Shown one piece after another: positions 45,767-53,932 of a stretch of 64,000 bases of DNA. The position numbers and the translations under genes are program-made. Location: positions 24,014 to 88,013 of the forward strand of contig DAXETV010000027.1 of the NCBI GenBank assembly GCA_051155775.1. The letters run 5' to 3'. The notes under the pieces were generated by a model that searched no databases, was not told the DNA's origin, and was given only the letters and a program-made list of their open reading frames with translations. The number at the start of each line of letters is the position of its first letter. The first letter of the stretch is position 1. The DNA comes from CAYSCZ01 sp051155775. Lineage in GTDB: Bacteria > Bacteroidota > Bacteroidia > Cytophagales > Cyclobacteriaceae.

Positions 45767-46954
45767 TTTTAATAAAGTAAAGGTGACTATAGTTCCTTCC
45801 TCTTTCTCTGATTCAATTTGAATATTTCCTCCCAAATCCTTTACAATTCTTCTGACGTTTGTTAGTCCAATCCCTATTCCGGTCTCTCCGTATCTGCCCA
45901 CAGGGTTAAACACTTTATACATATCAAAAACCTGATTTAGTTCTTCTTCGTCAATTCCCGGCCCATTATCAGACACAAAAAACTCATAAAACCTGTCCTC
46001 TTCGTTGCCCCCGACCTCAATGTGGGCATATACCTTATCGTTATGTCTTATGGCATTGGAGATAAGTTCCATCAAAATTTTCCTTAGCAAGGTATGATTA
46101 GCATGGATATCTGATATATTGATTAAAAAATCTATCTGATAATCATCAACCAGCGGATATATCGTACTTAAGTCTTTAACAAGATCACTGACGGGAAAAT
46201 TGGTTTTGTTAATCGGATCTATTGAATCCAGTTTTGAATAATCCATAAGACCTTCTACTTGCTGAGATAATTTTTCTGATGAAGCCTGAATTTTTTTTAG
46301 CAATATTTTAGCGTCATCATCCAGGATACTTCCATATTCAGCGATAAATTTTTTATAGGTCATATTTATCATTTTCAGGGGGGAGTTTATATCCACAGCA
46401 GTCGCCTGGGCAAATCGCTCTAATATTTTATTTTTTTCCTCAAGCCGGTTATTCAGTAGGCGAAGTTTGTAAGTGCTCTTTCGTAATTCTAATAACTTCA
46501 TTGTTTGATGGGCCAGTACTTCCAGGCTTTGCTTTTGGCTTTCTGTAAGTTCCCTTGGTTCTTTATCAATAACACAAAGTGTGCCCAATGTATATCCATT
46601 TGCATTGATTAAAGGAACAGCTGCATAGAAAACGATGTGTGGATATCCGGTAACTAAAGGGTTGTCGTAAAACCTTGCATCTTTTCTTGCATCCCCAACA
46701 ACAAAAAAATCATCTTCCTTGATAGCATGAGCACAGAAGGAATATTCTTTGGGTGTTTCATTGATCGTTAATCCATAATGCGACTTAAACCATTGTCTTT
46801 TGTTATCAATTAATGAAATCAGGGAAATTGGTGCTTCGCATATCTGGGATGCCAATGTCGTTATATTATCATAGTCATTATCTGACATGGTATCCAGGAT
46901 GTTGTATGATTCAATTGCTTTTAGACGTTCAATTTCACTCGGTTGATCCATCAT
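45764..46954 (-). CDS. GAF-domain sensor histidine-kinase-like protein lacking the acceptor His
   Basis: A 396-residue protein in the order: GAF sensor (about 20-155, with SFCAHAIKEDDFFVVGDARK), dimerisation helices (about 165-245) and HATPase domain (about 270-395). The ATP-binding boxes look intact: MELISNAIRHND (N), DNGPGIDEEE (G1) and GETGIGIGLTNVRR (G2). In the first helix the expected H-box reads FAQATAVDINSPLKMI, with Val187 (GTG codon at 46394-46396) where kinases have the phosphorylated His. It is therefore likely a pseudokinase or signalling modulator. No response regulator adjoins it. Confidence 0.85.
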   Translation of the reverse strand: MMDQPSEIERLKAIESYNILDTMSDNDYDNITTLASQICEAPISLISLIDNKRQWFKSHYGLTINETPKEYSFCAHAIKEDDFFVVGDARKDARFYDNPLVTGYPHIVFYAAVPLINANGYTLGTLCVIDKEPRELTESQKQSLEVLAHQTMKLLELRKSTYKLRLLNNRLEEKNKILERFAQATAVDINSPLKMINMTYKKFIAEYGSILDDDAKILLKKIQASSEKLSQQVEGLMDYSKLDSIDPINKTNFPVSDLVKDLSTIYPLVDDYQIDFLINISDIHANHTLLRKILMELISNAIRHNDKVYAHIEVGGNEEDRFYEFFVSDNGPGIDEEELNQVFDMYKVFNPVGRYGETGIGIGLTNVRRIVKDLGGNIQIESEKEEGTIVTFTLLK

Positions 46955-47037
46955 AGGCGTCCTGATTGTTAATATAATATAATCCTAAAAAACTTTTCTG
47001 TTATCTAATCCAGCAATATATCTTTAAAAAAAATCAT

Positions 47038-47934
47038 TTATTTCTTTTGACCAACAGGGACCGTTACACCTAGCCAGGGAAGAGCCACTGTTATACCTTC
47101 AATTATCGGAATTAATAATCCGTAGTCAAGGGCAATGCCCGGCCATTTTGTTCTTCCACCAAAGGATATGGTAGCAAACAATTCACCTTCACTGATGACA
47201 AAAAAATTATCATTAACAAGATAACTTTTCTGACTGATTTTTTTTGTGCCTCCAATAGTTAAGGCTGGTATATCCACGATTTCATCCTCCAGGAAGCCAT
47301 AGTTTAACCCGATACTTAAGTTATTGGTCCGATTACCAAAAGTCACAGAGCCGTTAACGAAACCAAAAGTACCGCCATTACCCACAATAGTTCCAACAGA
47401 CGCACCGGTAGAGAATGTCACATTCCCTTTGGTAGGGAATGAAAACTTAGGGCTGAAGAGCACAGGTGTCGGAGCTCCAGCGAACAGGAAATTCGGTACC
47501 AAACCCAACCCAAAGCTAAAATGGTTTGTCAATCCAACGGATAATTGATTATATAATATCCCAACATTTCTGTACTGAACCTCACCCTTCCGTAAGGTAT
47601 AAGCATTAGGTGAAAACAAATAGCCGGTAATGGTAAGTTGATTGTTGGTACTGTCTCGTGTAGCGACCTTCACTTTTTTGGGCCTGAGGTCTTTTTTGTT
47701 GGCTTCACGAATGGATAAAATATCTTCAACGTTGATGGTTATCGTGCCAATGGAAACGGTCTTAACTTTTATTTCCTTAACGCCACTTTCAATAATTTGT
47801 CCTCTGTATACATTTCCATCAGATGTTTCAATAATGTAAATGGGTATTTCATCATTCTGTTCATCCTGGCAATATAGTGTCCCATGGATAAATAGGGATA
47901 ATAACCCCAGGATTGAAATTAGTTTACCCATCAT
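47038..47934 (-). CDS. Hypothetical exported beta-rich protein
   Basis: A 298-residue protein with a signal peptide (1-22). Residues about 30-75 (VYRGQIIESGVKEIKVKTV) look like a small SH3/Sm-like beta domain, followed by a Gly-rich series of amphipathic strands ending in a barrel-like C-terminus. Similar proteins are annotated as hypothetical outer-membrane proteins in Bacteroidetes. It is monocistronic between a kinase-like gene and a DsbA-like gene. Function unknown. Confidence 0.65.
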   Translation of the reverse strand: MMGKLISILGLLSLFIHGTLYCQDEQNDEIPIYIIETSDGNVYRGQIIESGVKEIKVKTVSIGTITINVEDILSIREANKKDLRPKKVKVATRDSTNNQLTITGYLFSPNAYTLRKGEVQYRNVGILYNQLSVGLTNHFSFGLGLVPNFLFAGAPTPVLFSPKFSFPTKGNVTFSTGASVGTIVGNGGTFGFVNGSVTFGNRTNNLSIGLNYGFLEDEIVDIPALTIGGTKKISQKSYLVNDNFFVISEGELFATISFGGRTKWPGIALDYGLLIPIIEGITVALPWLGVTVPVGQKK

Positions 47935-48041
47935 CCGATAAATATAGGAAAATGTCGCTATGATTATTCATATCAAATCCTTTTATATACGGATTTTGTA
48001 ATGGGTTTTTTGATTGATATACACAATTTTTTAATGATCAG

Positions 48042-48749
48042 TTAGGCATTTTCTATCTTTTCAATGGTTTGATGCATCGCTTCAAATTCCGAATATCCGG
48101 GACTTACTTGATAAAGATTTTTATTAGACCTAAATAATATGCTGGGATACCCGCGAACACCCCATTTTCTGTTAAGTTGAAATTCATATTCTGTAATATG
48201 TTTTACTTCCTGGCTATTGAAGTGGTTAAGAAATGACCGGTAAGGAATATCAAAAATTGAACAAACAGACCTGTAAAATTCCGGATCGCCCGGATATTCA
48301 TTTTCCACATAAAATTTGCGGGATACTTCTTCATAAAACGCTAACGCATAATTTTCCATCCATTTCCTACTTGCGACAACAGCTCGACAAGGCGGCTCAG
48401 TATCATAGTTGAAGTATTCCTTTTCGAATAATTTATAGCCAAAAGGTTGGCCACTTCTTTTGTTTACTTCCTCCCAATGGTGTTTTAAAAAAGTTTTCAT
48501 CTGCTCATTCCAGAGATCTCCGCCACCCGGCCTCAAACCACCAACAACTATCGTAAAGTTATAATGAGGATAATGATCCTTTAATTTCCTTATTTCATTG
48601 GTTATTCCCCAGCACCAGGAGCACATAGGATCTCCGACATAGATGATTTCCCTATCATTGTCTTTTTCAATAACCTCCATCTGGTTATCAATATCGATAG
48701 GATGGCATGTGCCGGTTTTGGGATCACAAATAAATCTTTTTTCAGTCAT
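48042..48749 (-). CDS. DsbA family thiol oxidoreductase (FrnE-like)
   Basis: A 235-residue thioredoxin-fold protein with the active-site motif CSWC in IIYVGDPMCSWCWGI and the typical inserted helical domain; RGYPSILFRSN near the C-terminus contains the cis-Pro. No signal peptide is apparent, so a cytoplasmic FrnE/2-hydroxychromene isomerase-like form is likely. ATG at 48749 (MTEKRFICDPKTGTCHP) is preferred; the frame is open to 48815, where an upstream ATG would add 22 residues of unclear value. An extra CxxxxxC pair sits near the N-terminus. Confidence 0.83.
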   Translation of the reverse strand: MTEKRFICDPKTGTCHPIDIDNQMEVIEKDNDREIIYVGDPMCSWCWGITNEIRKLKDHYPHYNFTIVVGGLRPGGGDLWNEQMKTFLKHHWEEVNKRSGQPFGYKLFEKEYFNYDTEPPCRAVVASRKWMENYALAFYEEVSRKFYVENEYPGDPEFYRSVCSIFDIPYRSFLNHFNSQEVKHITEYEFQLNRKWGVRGYPSILFRSNKNLYQVSPGYSEFEAMHQTIEKIENA

Positions 48750-48879
48750 AAATTTCCAACATGCAGGTGGTAGTATAGGTTCGTAGGAAGTGTTGACCTT
48801 CAGCCTCAAATTCATACCGTAATTAAAATCTTTAAAACAATTACACTAAACGAAAGGCTCCTCTATTAAACAAAAATTC

Positions 48880-49362
48880 ATGAAAAAATTATTATTTCCA
48901 TTCATTTTATCCGCGTTGCTCATGAGCAATGTAGTTTTAGCTCAGAATAAAAATATTGTTGAGCTTGCTGTTGGTACTGAGTCCCTTTCGACTTTGGTTA
49001 CGGCTGTAAAAGCAGCTGATCTGGTACAGACCCTTAGCGGTGACGGGCCTTTTACGGTATTCGCACCCACTAACGAAGCCTTTGGTAACCTGCCTGACGG
49101 AACCTTAGAAATGTTATTAAAACCTGAAAACAAAGATAAATTAGTAGCAGTATTAACTTATCATGTTGTTTCAGGTAAGGTTAAATCAACAGATCTTAAA
49201 AATGGTATGAAAGCTGAAACCGTGCAAGGTGAAAAGATTTCTGTCGATTTATCAAGCGGCGCAAAAATCAATGATGCTAATGTTGCTAAAGCTGATATTA
49301 TGGCCAGCAATGGTGTGGTACACGTTATCGATAAAGTGATTCTTCCCCCATCTATGATGTAA
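48880..49362 (+). CDS. Fasciclin (FAS1) domain protein, exported
   Basis: A 160-residue protein with a signal peptide (1-21, ending VVLAQ) and one FAS1 domain. FTVFAPTNEAFGNLPDG is the H1 motif, LTYHVVSGKVKSTDL the YH region, and NGVVHVIDKVILPP the H2 motif. FAS1 proteins mediate adhesion or extracellular binding. It is monocistronic and divergent from the DsbA-like gene; a long-loop hairpin follows. Confidence 0.92.
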   Translation: MKKLLFPFILSALLMSNVVLAQNKNIVELAVGTESLSTLVTAVKAADLVQTLSGDGPFTVFAPTNEAFGNLPDGTLEMLLKPENKDKLVAVLTYHVVSGKVKSTDLKNGMKAETVQGEKISVDLSSGAKINDANVAKADIMASNGVVHVIDKVILPPSMM

Positions 49363-49373
49363 AAAAGTTACCA

Positions 49374-49440
49374 GATTGTCTCGAAAGAATTTTCAGGATT
49401 CCTAACGATTATTTTTTTACTTTTGAGACAATCATCTTTT
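49374..49440 (+). terminator. Possible long-loop terminator after fasciclin gene
   Basis: Arms GATTGTCTCGAAAG and CTTTTGAGACAATC pair over about 14 bp with one G-U pair and a 32-base loop, followed by ATCTTTTCTT. The loop is longer than usual, so the assignment is tentative. Confidence 0.45.
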
Positions 49441-49635
49441 CTTACGTTTAGTTTTCATTAACAAGGCAAGTTCCATTTTGACATCCGTAGCGAATGGATC
49501 TTTCATCTTCCGTTACCCACTTTAAGCCTGAGATTTAACAATAAATAGTCCTGTACCGGGCATATTTTTATAGTTCATCATTGAAAAGCATGCATTAATA
49601 TTCAATCATTTTATAATTGTCTTCGTTTTAACAGT

Positions 49636-50697
49636 GTGAAAAAAATCATCCATATCGATATGGATGCATACTATGCATCGGTAGAACAATTGGATAACCC
49701 CGACCTGAAAGATAAACCCATTGCTGTTGGCGGTTCGGCTAAAAGAGGGGTGGTTGCAGCCGCCAGTTATGAAGCCAGAAAATTTGGTGTGCGGTCTGCA
49801 TTGCCTTCAGCTAAGGCGGCCAGGCTCTGCCCTGATATCCAGTTTATAAAACCAAGGTTTGATCGGTATAGAGAACTATCTGGTCAGATCAGGGAGATCT
49901 TTTTTGACTATACCGATTTTGTTGAGCCGTTATCATTAGACGAAGCTTATCTGGACGTAACTACCAATAAGATTGGTGCTACCTCAGCCCTGTTTATAGC
50001 CAAAGAAATAAAGCAACGAATAAAATTAGAGACGGGCTTAGTTGCTTCAGCAGGTATTTCATTTAATAAATTCCTGGCCAAAACCGCTTCAGACCTGGAT
50101 AAGCCGGATGGCATGTACGTGATATTACCCGAAGAAGCCGAGGACTTTGTCGCTAAATTACCGGTTCATAAGTTTCATGGCATCGGTAGGGTTACTGCCG
50201 GGAAAATGGTAAAAGCCGGGATCTTTACTGGCAAAGAATTGAGAAATAAGTCATTATCAGATCTTACCTTGCGTTTTGGTAAAGCAGGTAAATATTACTA
50301 TAACATTTCAAGGGCTATTGATAATCGGGAAGTTCAACCCAATAGGGCATGTAAGTCTGTCAGCACAGAAAGAACCTTTGAGGATAATATCTTTTTACTT
50401 CAGGATGTGCTGGAAGCATTAGAACGTATCGCCAGATTATCCTTTGAGCGGTATCTAAGAAGTGGAAAGCAAGGTTCAACCATTACCATAAAAGTAAAAT
50501 ATGGTGATTTTACCCAGATAACCAGAAGTAAGTCAGTCGATTCAAAAATCCATGAGGAACAGGATTTTTTGGAAATAGCCAAATCTTTATTCAATGATGC
50601 ACTGCTAAGGGAAGATGGTATTCGGTTACTTGGTGTGGGCATTTCAAATTTTAAAGTGGATGAAGAAGTAGCAAAACAACTGACCCTGAGGTTTTAA
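49636..50697 (+). CDS. dinB: DNA polymerase IV
   Basis: A 353-residue Y-family translesion polymerase. IIHIDMDAYYASVEQLD and LSLDEAYLDVT carry the catalytic acidic residues, followed by the helix-hairpin thumb (FHGIGRVTAGKM) and the little-finger domain (about 240-350). No beta-clamp tail is obvious. The start is GTG at 49636, directly at the conserved KKIIHIDMD. No SOS box was recognised. It is a single gene in a 270-base-spaced neighbourhood. Confidence 0.95.
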   Translation: MKKIIHIDMDAYYASVEQLDNPDLKDKPIAVGGSAKRGVVAAASYEARKFGVRSALPSAKAARLCPDIQFIKPRFDRYRELSGQIREIFFDYTDFVEPLSLDEAYLDVTTNKIGATSALFIAKEIKQRIKLETGLVASAGISFNKFLAKTASDLDKPDGMYVILPEEAEDFVAKLPVHKFHGIGRVTAGKMVKAGIFTGKELRNKSLSDLTLRFGKAGKYYYNISRAIDNREVQPNRACKSVSTERTFEDNIFLLQDVLEALERIARLSFERYLRSGKQGSTITIKVKYGDFTQITRSKSVDSKIHEEQDFLEIAKSLFNDALLREDGIRLLGVGISNFKVDEEVAKQLTLRF

Positions 50698-50806
50698 GCA
50701 TGTCTGTCTCTTGTGATGAGAAAGATCAAGTCTTGGAATTTCAAAAATCATTACTATTATAAATACCTTTTATCAACTTATTTCTCAATATAAGAATATT
50801 GAAGCC

Positions 50807-51367
50807 ATGAAGAGTTTAAAGAGACTATACCTGCTTTTAATCATATTTATGGGCTCCTGCGGGGAGGACGAAAGTTTCAATAACCAATTCACAGATGAAA
50901 GGGATGGCTCAGTATATCGGGCCATGACCATTGATGATGATATCTGGATGCAGGATAACCTAAGTTACAAAGGTGGTGGTATTGGTTGGGCCTATAATAA
51001 TGATCCTAAACTGGAGCAGCAATATGGGCGAATGTATAGCTGGGATATGCTGACAGATATTTGTCCGAAGGGATGGAAATTACCAACAATGGCTGAGTTG
51101 GAAAAGTTATCCACAGCTATAAATAGCGATAATAACCTGTCTGATTTTCTGGTTGCAGGTGGTTTGAGGCAAAATGAAGAAGAACCGGAGCAATATGTTG
51201 GACTCACAGAATTTCAAATGATTGATCTGGCCGGTTTTTATTGGTCTGCAAATGAAATAGATGAGATAAAAGCCCATTTCTTATATTTTGATGCAGAAAC
51301 AAAAGAGACATCCGTTAACCCCATAAATAAAGAAGTTGCCATCTGCGTCAGGTGCATAAAAGAATAG
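50807..51367 (+). CDS. FISUMP-domain lipoprotein
   Basis: A 186-residue lipoprotein (LLLIIFMGSC lipobox) with a Fibrobacter-type major paralogous (FISUMP) domain: IDDDIWMQDNLSYK, GRMYSWDMLTDICPKGWKLP and AICVRCIKE are the usual blocks. The domain is related to lectin-like surface folds, with paired cysteines near the end. It is probably displayed at the outer membrane. Function unknown. Confidence 0.88.
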   Translation: MKSLKRLYLLLIIFMGSCGEDESFNNQFTDERDGSVYRAMTIDDDIWMQDNLSYKGGGIGWAYNNDPKLEQQYGRMYSWDMLTDICPKGWKLPTMAELEKLSTAINSDNNLSDFLVAGGLRQNEEEPEQYVGLTEFQMIDLAGFYWSANEIDEIKAHFLYFDAETKETSVNPINKEVAICVRCIKE

Positions 51368-51517
51368 GTATTCTATGGCTTGAGATGTTTCCCACTAAAT
51401 TTATGCTTATTGTAATACATAAATGGGTCAGAAATCATAAGGGGCACCTAAAATAAATATCATCAGGTTTATCTGAACGATGAACCCAAATTTATTCATT
51501 AGCTGTTTAGATCCACA

Positions 51518-51644
51518 CTGTCCTCTGCTCCAGCCTGCCTTCAAAGGCCACCCGCCGGCCAAGCCTGCCACCCTGCACCCAATCGCGGTCTTGGCCCGGC
51601 TCCCAAGGCCAGGGACTTTGGGCTGTGCAATACGGGCAGGACAG
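51518..51644. repeat. GC-rich islet bounded by inverted 7-mers
   Basis: About 127 bases of clearly GC-rich sequence stand out from the AT-rich surroundings and are bounded by CTGTCCT (51518-51524) and its complement AGGACAG (51638-51644). Short frames on both strands cross it, but composition explains them. It occupies most of the 354-base gap between the FISUMP and arfB genes. It may be one copy of a dispersed repeat. Confidence 0.45.
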
Positions 51645-51721
51645 ACACTGAAAATAATGAACCAGGATTCTGCTTGTAATCGCTTTTCACTATGGGCCAA
51701 AGAAGTCTGAATGACTTGATC

Positions 51722-52138
51722 TTATACGATCCTTTTCCTTAATTTCTTTTTTTCTGAATGTTGCTTCTTTTTATTCAACCGGTCCTGGATGGCTGCTTTA
51801 CCTGGTTTAGTAGGCTTTCTTTTCTTTTTGGTAGTAAATGCCCTGGCCAGCAATCGATCCAGTTTTTTTAGCGCCAACGTCTTGTTGTTCAACTGAGACC
51901 TTTTGCTTTCTTCGGAGATGATCAATTGACCATGTTTATTAATTTTATTGCCGGCTTTTGTTGCGATCATTGCCTTTTGGATGTCTGACAGTACCTCCGA
52001 GTTATGCACATCAAAATACAGTTGTACTTTGGTTTCAACTTTATTGGCATGCTGACCACCAGGCCCACTACTTCTGGCCGTTGTAAATTTTATTTCATTG
52101 ATCAGGTCATTTGCGGTAATTCTTCCGGACTGTCTCAT
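51722..52138 (-). CDS. arfB: Alternative ribosome-rescue peptidyl-tRNA hydrolase ArfB
   Basis: A 138-residue release-factor-like hydrolase with the catalytic GGQ motif at 27-29 in SSGPGGQHANKVETKV, lacking the codon-recognition domains of RF1/RF2. Its basic tail (KKKRKPTKPGKAAIQ, then KKLRKRIV) enters the empty mRNA channel in the family. It frees ribosomes stalled without a stop codon. The start at MRQSGRITANDL fits the family length. Confidence 0.93.
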   Translation of the reverse strand: MRQSGRITANDLINEIKFTTARSSGPGGQHANKVETKVQLYFDVHNSEVLSDIQKAMIATKAGNKINKHGQLIISEESKRSQLNNKTLALKKLDRLLARAFTTKKKRKPTKPGKAAIQDRLNKKKQHSEKKKLRKRIV

Positions 52139-52220
52139 AATAATTCAACAAGTCAATGGGTTCACTGTTAGACCAGTTGATACAAAATTATAATTATGTT
52201 CATCCAATTAAATGTTGCAT

Positions 52221-52511
52221 ATGAAACTAGGAGCATTTTCAATTAGCCTAAGCATGAAAGACTTATCAGCTTCCAGGGAATTTTATGAAAACCTTGGTTT
52301 AGAGGTTTACGATGGCAGCGAGGAACAACGCTACCTGATCATGAAAAACGGCGATTCATCTTTCGGTGATGTAAGAGACATACAAAAGCACTTGAAAACA
52401 AAACAGGTAACCCTCGTCCAGCAGGAAGTTTTCGAATCGACATTAGGAACGGCAAGTGTCTGCCTGGTAGATCCTGATGGCAATGCCACCCCGACTGGTC
52501 AGCATGTTTAG
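52221..52511 (+). pseudogene. VOC (glyoxalase/bleomycin-resistance) protein with internal deletion
   Basis: A 96-residue frame starting MKLGAFSISLSMKDLSASRE matches the start of VOC family proteins, and VCLVDPDGNATPTGQHV the end. The middle is missing: after IMKNGDSSFG the sequence jumps to DVRDIQKHLKTKQ, omitting roughly 25-35 residues that normally form central strands of the fold. The frame is kept, so the deletion is a multiple of three. The remaining protein can hardly form a complete metal site. An ATG at 52212 is also in frame. Confidence 0.7.
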
Positions 52512-52561
52512 ACAACCTTAATCTGATTTAAACGTGACTTATAGCAATATAATTTTTTATT

Positions 52562-52717
52562 ATGTCTATGATAATTGGCCTCCTCTTTGATGCATTTGCC
52601 GTCAAAAACATTAAACAGGAAAAAAACCCGCTGAAGAAAGTCTTATTCACTTTGAGTTATCCGGTTTTAGGTTTTTTTATTGTCATTCTTCTGATCATGA
52701 TACAGGGCTCCATATAG
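52562..52717 (+). CDS. Candidate 51-residue membrane peptide or gene fragment
   Basis: A short frame begins MSMIIGLLFDAFAVKN, continues with a basic linker KQEKNPLKK and ends with a second hydrophobic segment rich in Ile and Leu. A two-helix hairpin is plausible. Because decayed genes surround it, it could equally be the tail of a lost membrane-protein gene. No family is recognised. Confidence 0.35.
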   Translation: MSMIIGLLFDAFAVKNIKQEKNPLKKVLFTLSYPVLGFFIVILLIMIQGSI

Positions 52718-52724
52718 GCCGGGA

Positions 52725-52910
52725 TTAATTTACCCGCTTCAACTCTTCAAGGGTACGGTTTTGGTTGTTATTCTTTTTCAATTTCCGGTTCCCGAAGTTG
52801 GCTGAGTAAGTGAGCTTAAATGTTCGTTGACTAAAATCAAACACTCTTTCAACAAAAAATCCTTCATCTGATAAATTGGTGATCCCACTCGTTTTAATAA
52901 ACGAATAATA
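52725..52910 (-). pseudogene. C-terminal relic of a beta-barrel (TonB-receptor-like) protein
   Basis: The minus strand holds 61 codons ending VERVFDFSQRTFKLTYSANF, then GNRKLKK and a polar tail. The pattern FKLTYSANFGNRKLKK is typical of the last strands of Bacteroidetes outer-membrane beta-barrel/TonB-dependent receptor proteins. Upstream a TGA interrupts the frame and no start is present, so only the C-terminal end of a much longer gene remains. Confidence 0.6.
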
Positions 52911-52941
52911 TCATTGTTTGGCTTTTAGATAGCAGTCGCCT

Positions 52942-53034
52942 TCATGAATTTGGGTATGATGAGTTTCGGCAATTACCTGCTTTATCGAACATTTCATCAT
53001 AGTGCTCCTCGCTTTGATATCCCTGAAATTGCAA
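52942..53034 (-). pseudogene. Possible N-terminal relic of a circularly permuted ATP-grasp protein
   Basis: Thirty codons on the minus strand, from a TTG, read GYQSEEHYDEMFDKAGNCRN and then stop. YDEMFDxxGxxR resembles the N-terminal signature of circularly permuted type 2 ATP-grasp (DUF404/407) proteins. The reading is short, and a second frame here is also open for 28 codons, so the assignment is tentative. Confidence 0.3.
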
Positions 53035-53045
53035 AATATTGTTAC

Positions 53046-53483
53046 CTTTTTATAAATATAGTAACTTTATACTAAATAATAGAAAATGCTTGGGGAATAG
53101 TTTTGATGATATTAGAACAAAAAAAGGTTAAAATTGGGACTCGATGACAGAGAATTTTAGAACTAAATTCATTTATAAGTTTCTAATTTACCCGGATTTA
53201 CTCTTATCTAAAATGCTCTATCAATTCATTGTTATTAATTGATTACTAATATTTATATTTTCATTTACTAAAATATTGATACCTTTAAAATTATAACAAG
53301 CTGATGATGGTCTCAAAAAGCATTTTAAACATCATAAATTACAACCCTGACAGGATGTGTCTGTCCCACGCAGGGAGACCAAAACATCAAATTAATCCAT
53401 TCCTAGATCTAAGCTTAAAAGTTTTTTATTCTTTTAATAAACATCCATTATAGGTTTTCATCAATATTTCAAATACCATATTG
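53046..53483. other. Gene-free interval with nested inverted repeats
   Basis: This AT-rich 438-base stretch before the ureido-type operon has no credible gene. Near its end, nested inverted repeats lie at 53309-53380: GGTCTC pairs with GAGACC (outer), CCCTG with CAGGG, and GACAG with CTGTC (inner hairpin). It probably contains the operon promoter and leader, but no promoter motif could be fixed with confidence. Confidence 0.4.
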
Positions 53484-53930
53484 ATGAAAAATATATGCGT
53501 ACTGTGCATGAGTATGTTCAGTATGCAGCTCTGCGCCGATGATTTACCAGTACCCTATTTTACGAATCCTCAAAGTATCCTAACCAAATCAGGTCATATA
53601 AAACTAATATGGCGGACAGACGCTGATGTTCAGTACCAATATCACCTGCAAACAGCATCGCAAAAAGATTTTAAGAACAGCAGTACGATATACCGGGGTC
53701 CTGATCAGGCTACTTTTATTTCCGGCCTGAAGAATGGCAGTTACTACTATCGTGTTCGTGCCATCGATTCAAATGATCAGGGAAAAGAATCAGCATGGTC
53801 TTCCACAATTGAGGTCACCGTTGACCATCACAGTTTGACACTGGCATTTGCGCTTGCCGGTTTGGGAGCTTTGGTATTTATTATGACCACAGTGGTTTTG
53901 ATAACAGGTATAAACAAAGATGAGGCTTAA
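53484..53930 (+). CDS. Fibronectin type III domain membrane protein
   Basis: A 148-residue protein with a signal peptide (1-19), one fibronectin type III domain (about 25-112; LKNGSYYYRVRAIDSNDQG is the typical F-G strand region) and a C-terminal membrane helix (about 116-140) with a short cytoplasmic tail. ATG at 53484 is preferred over the TTG one codon earlier. It ends 2 bases before the symporter ATG. It may be an accessory subunit or anchor of the symporter; such a pairing is unusual and this is inference. Confidence 0.78.
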   Translation: MKNICVLCMSMFSMQLCADDLPVPYFTNPQSILTKSGHIKLIWRTDADVQYQYHLQTASQKDFKNSSTIYRGPDQATFISGLKNGSYYYRVRAIDSNDQGKESAWSSTIEVTVDHHSLTLAFALAGLGALVFIMTTVVLITGINKDEA

Positions 53931-53932
53931 GT

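Noticed and set aside
51428..51710. Open frames on both strands across the GC-rich islet
   Set aside because: Opposed frames of similar length over the same GC-rich bases indicate a composition effect, and neither has a recognisable domain.
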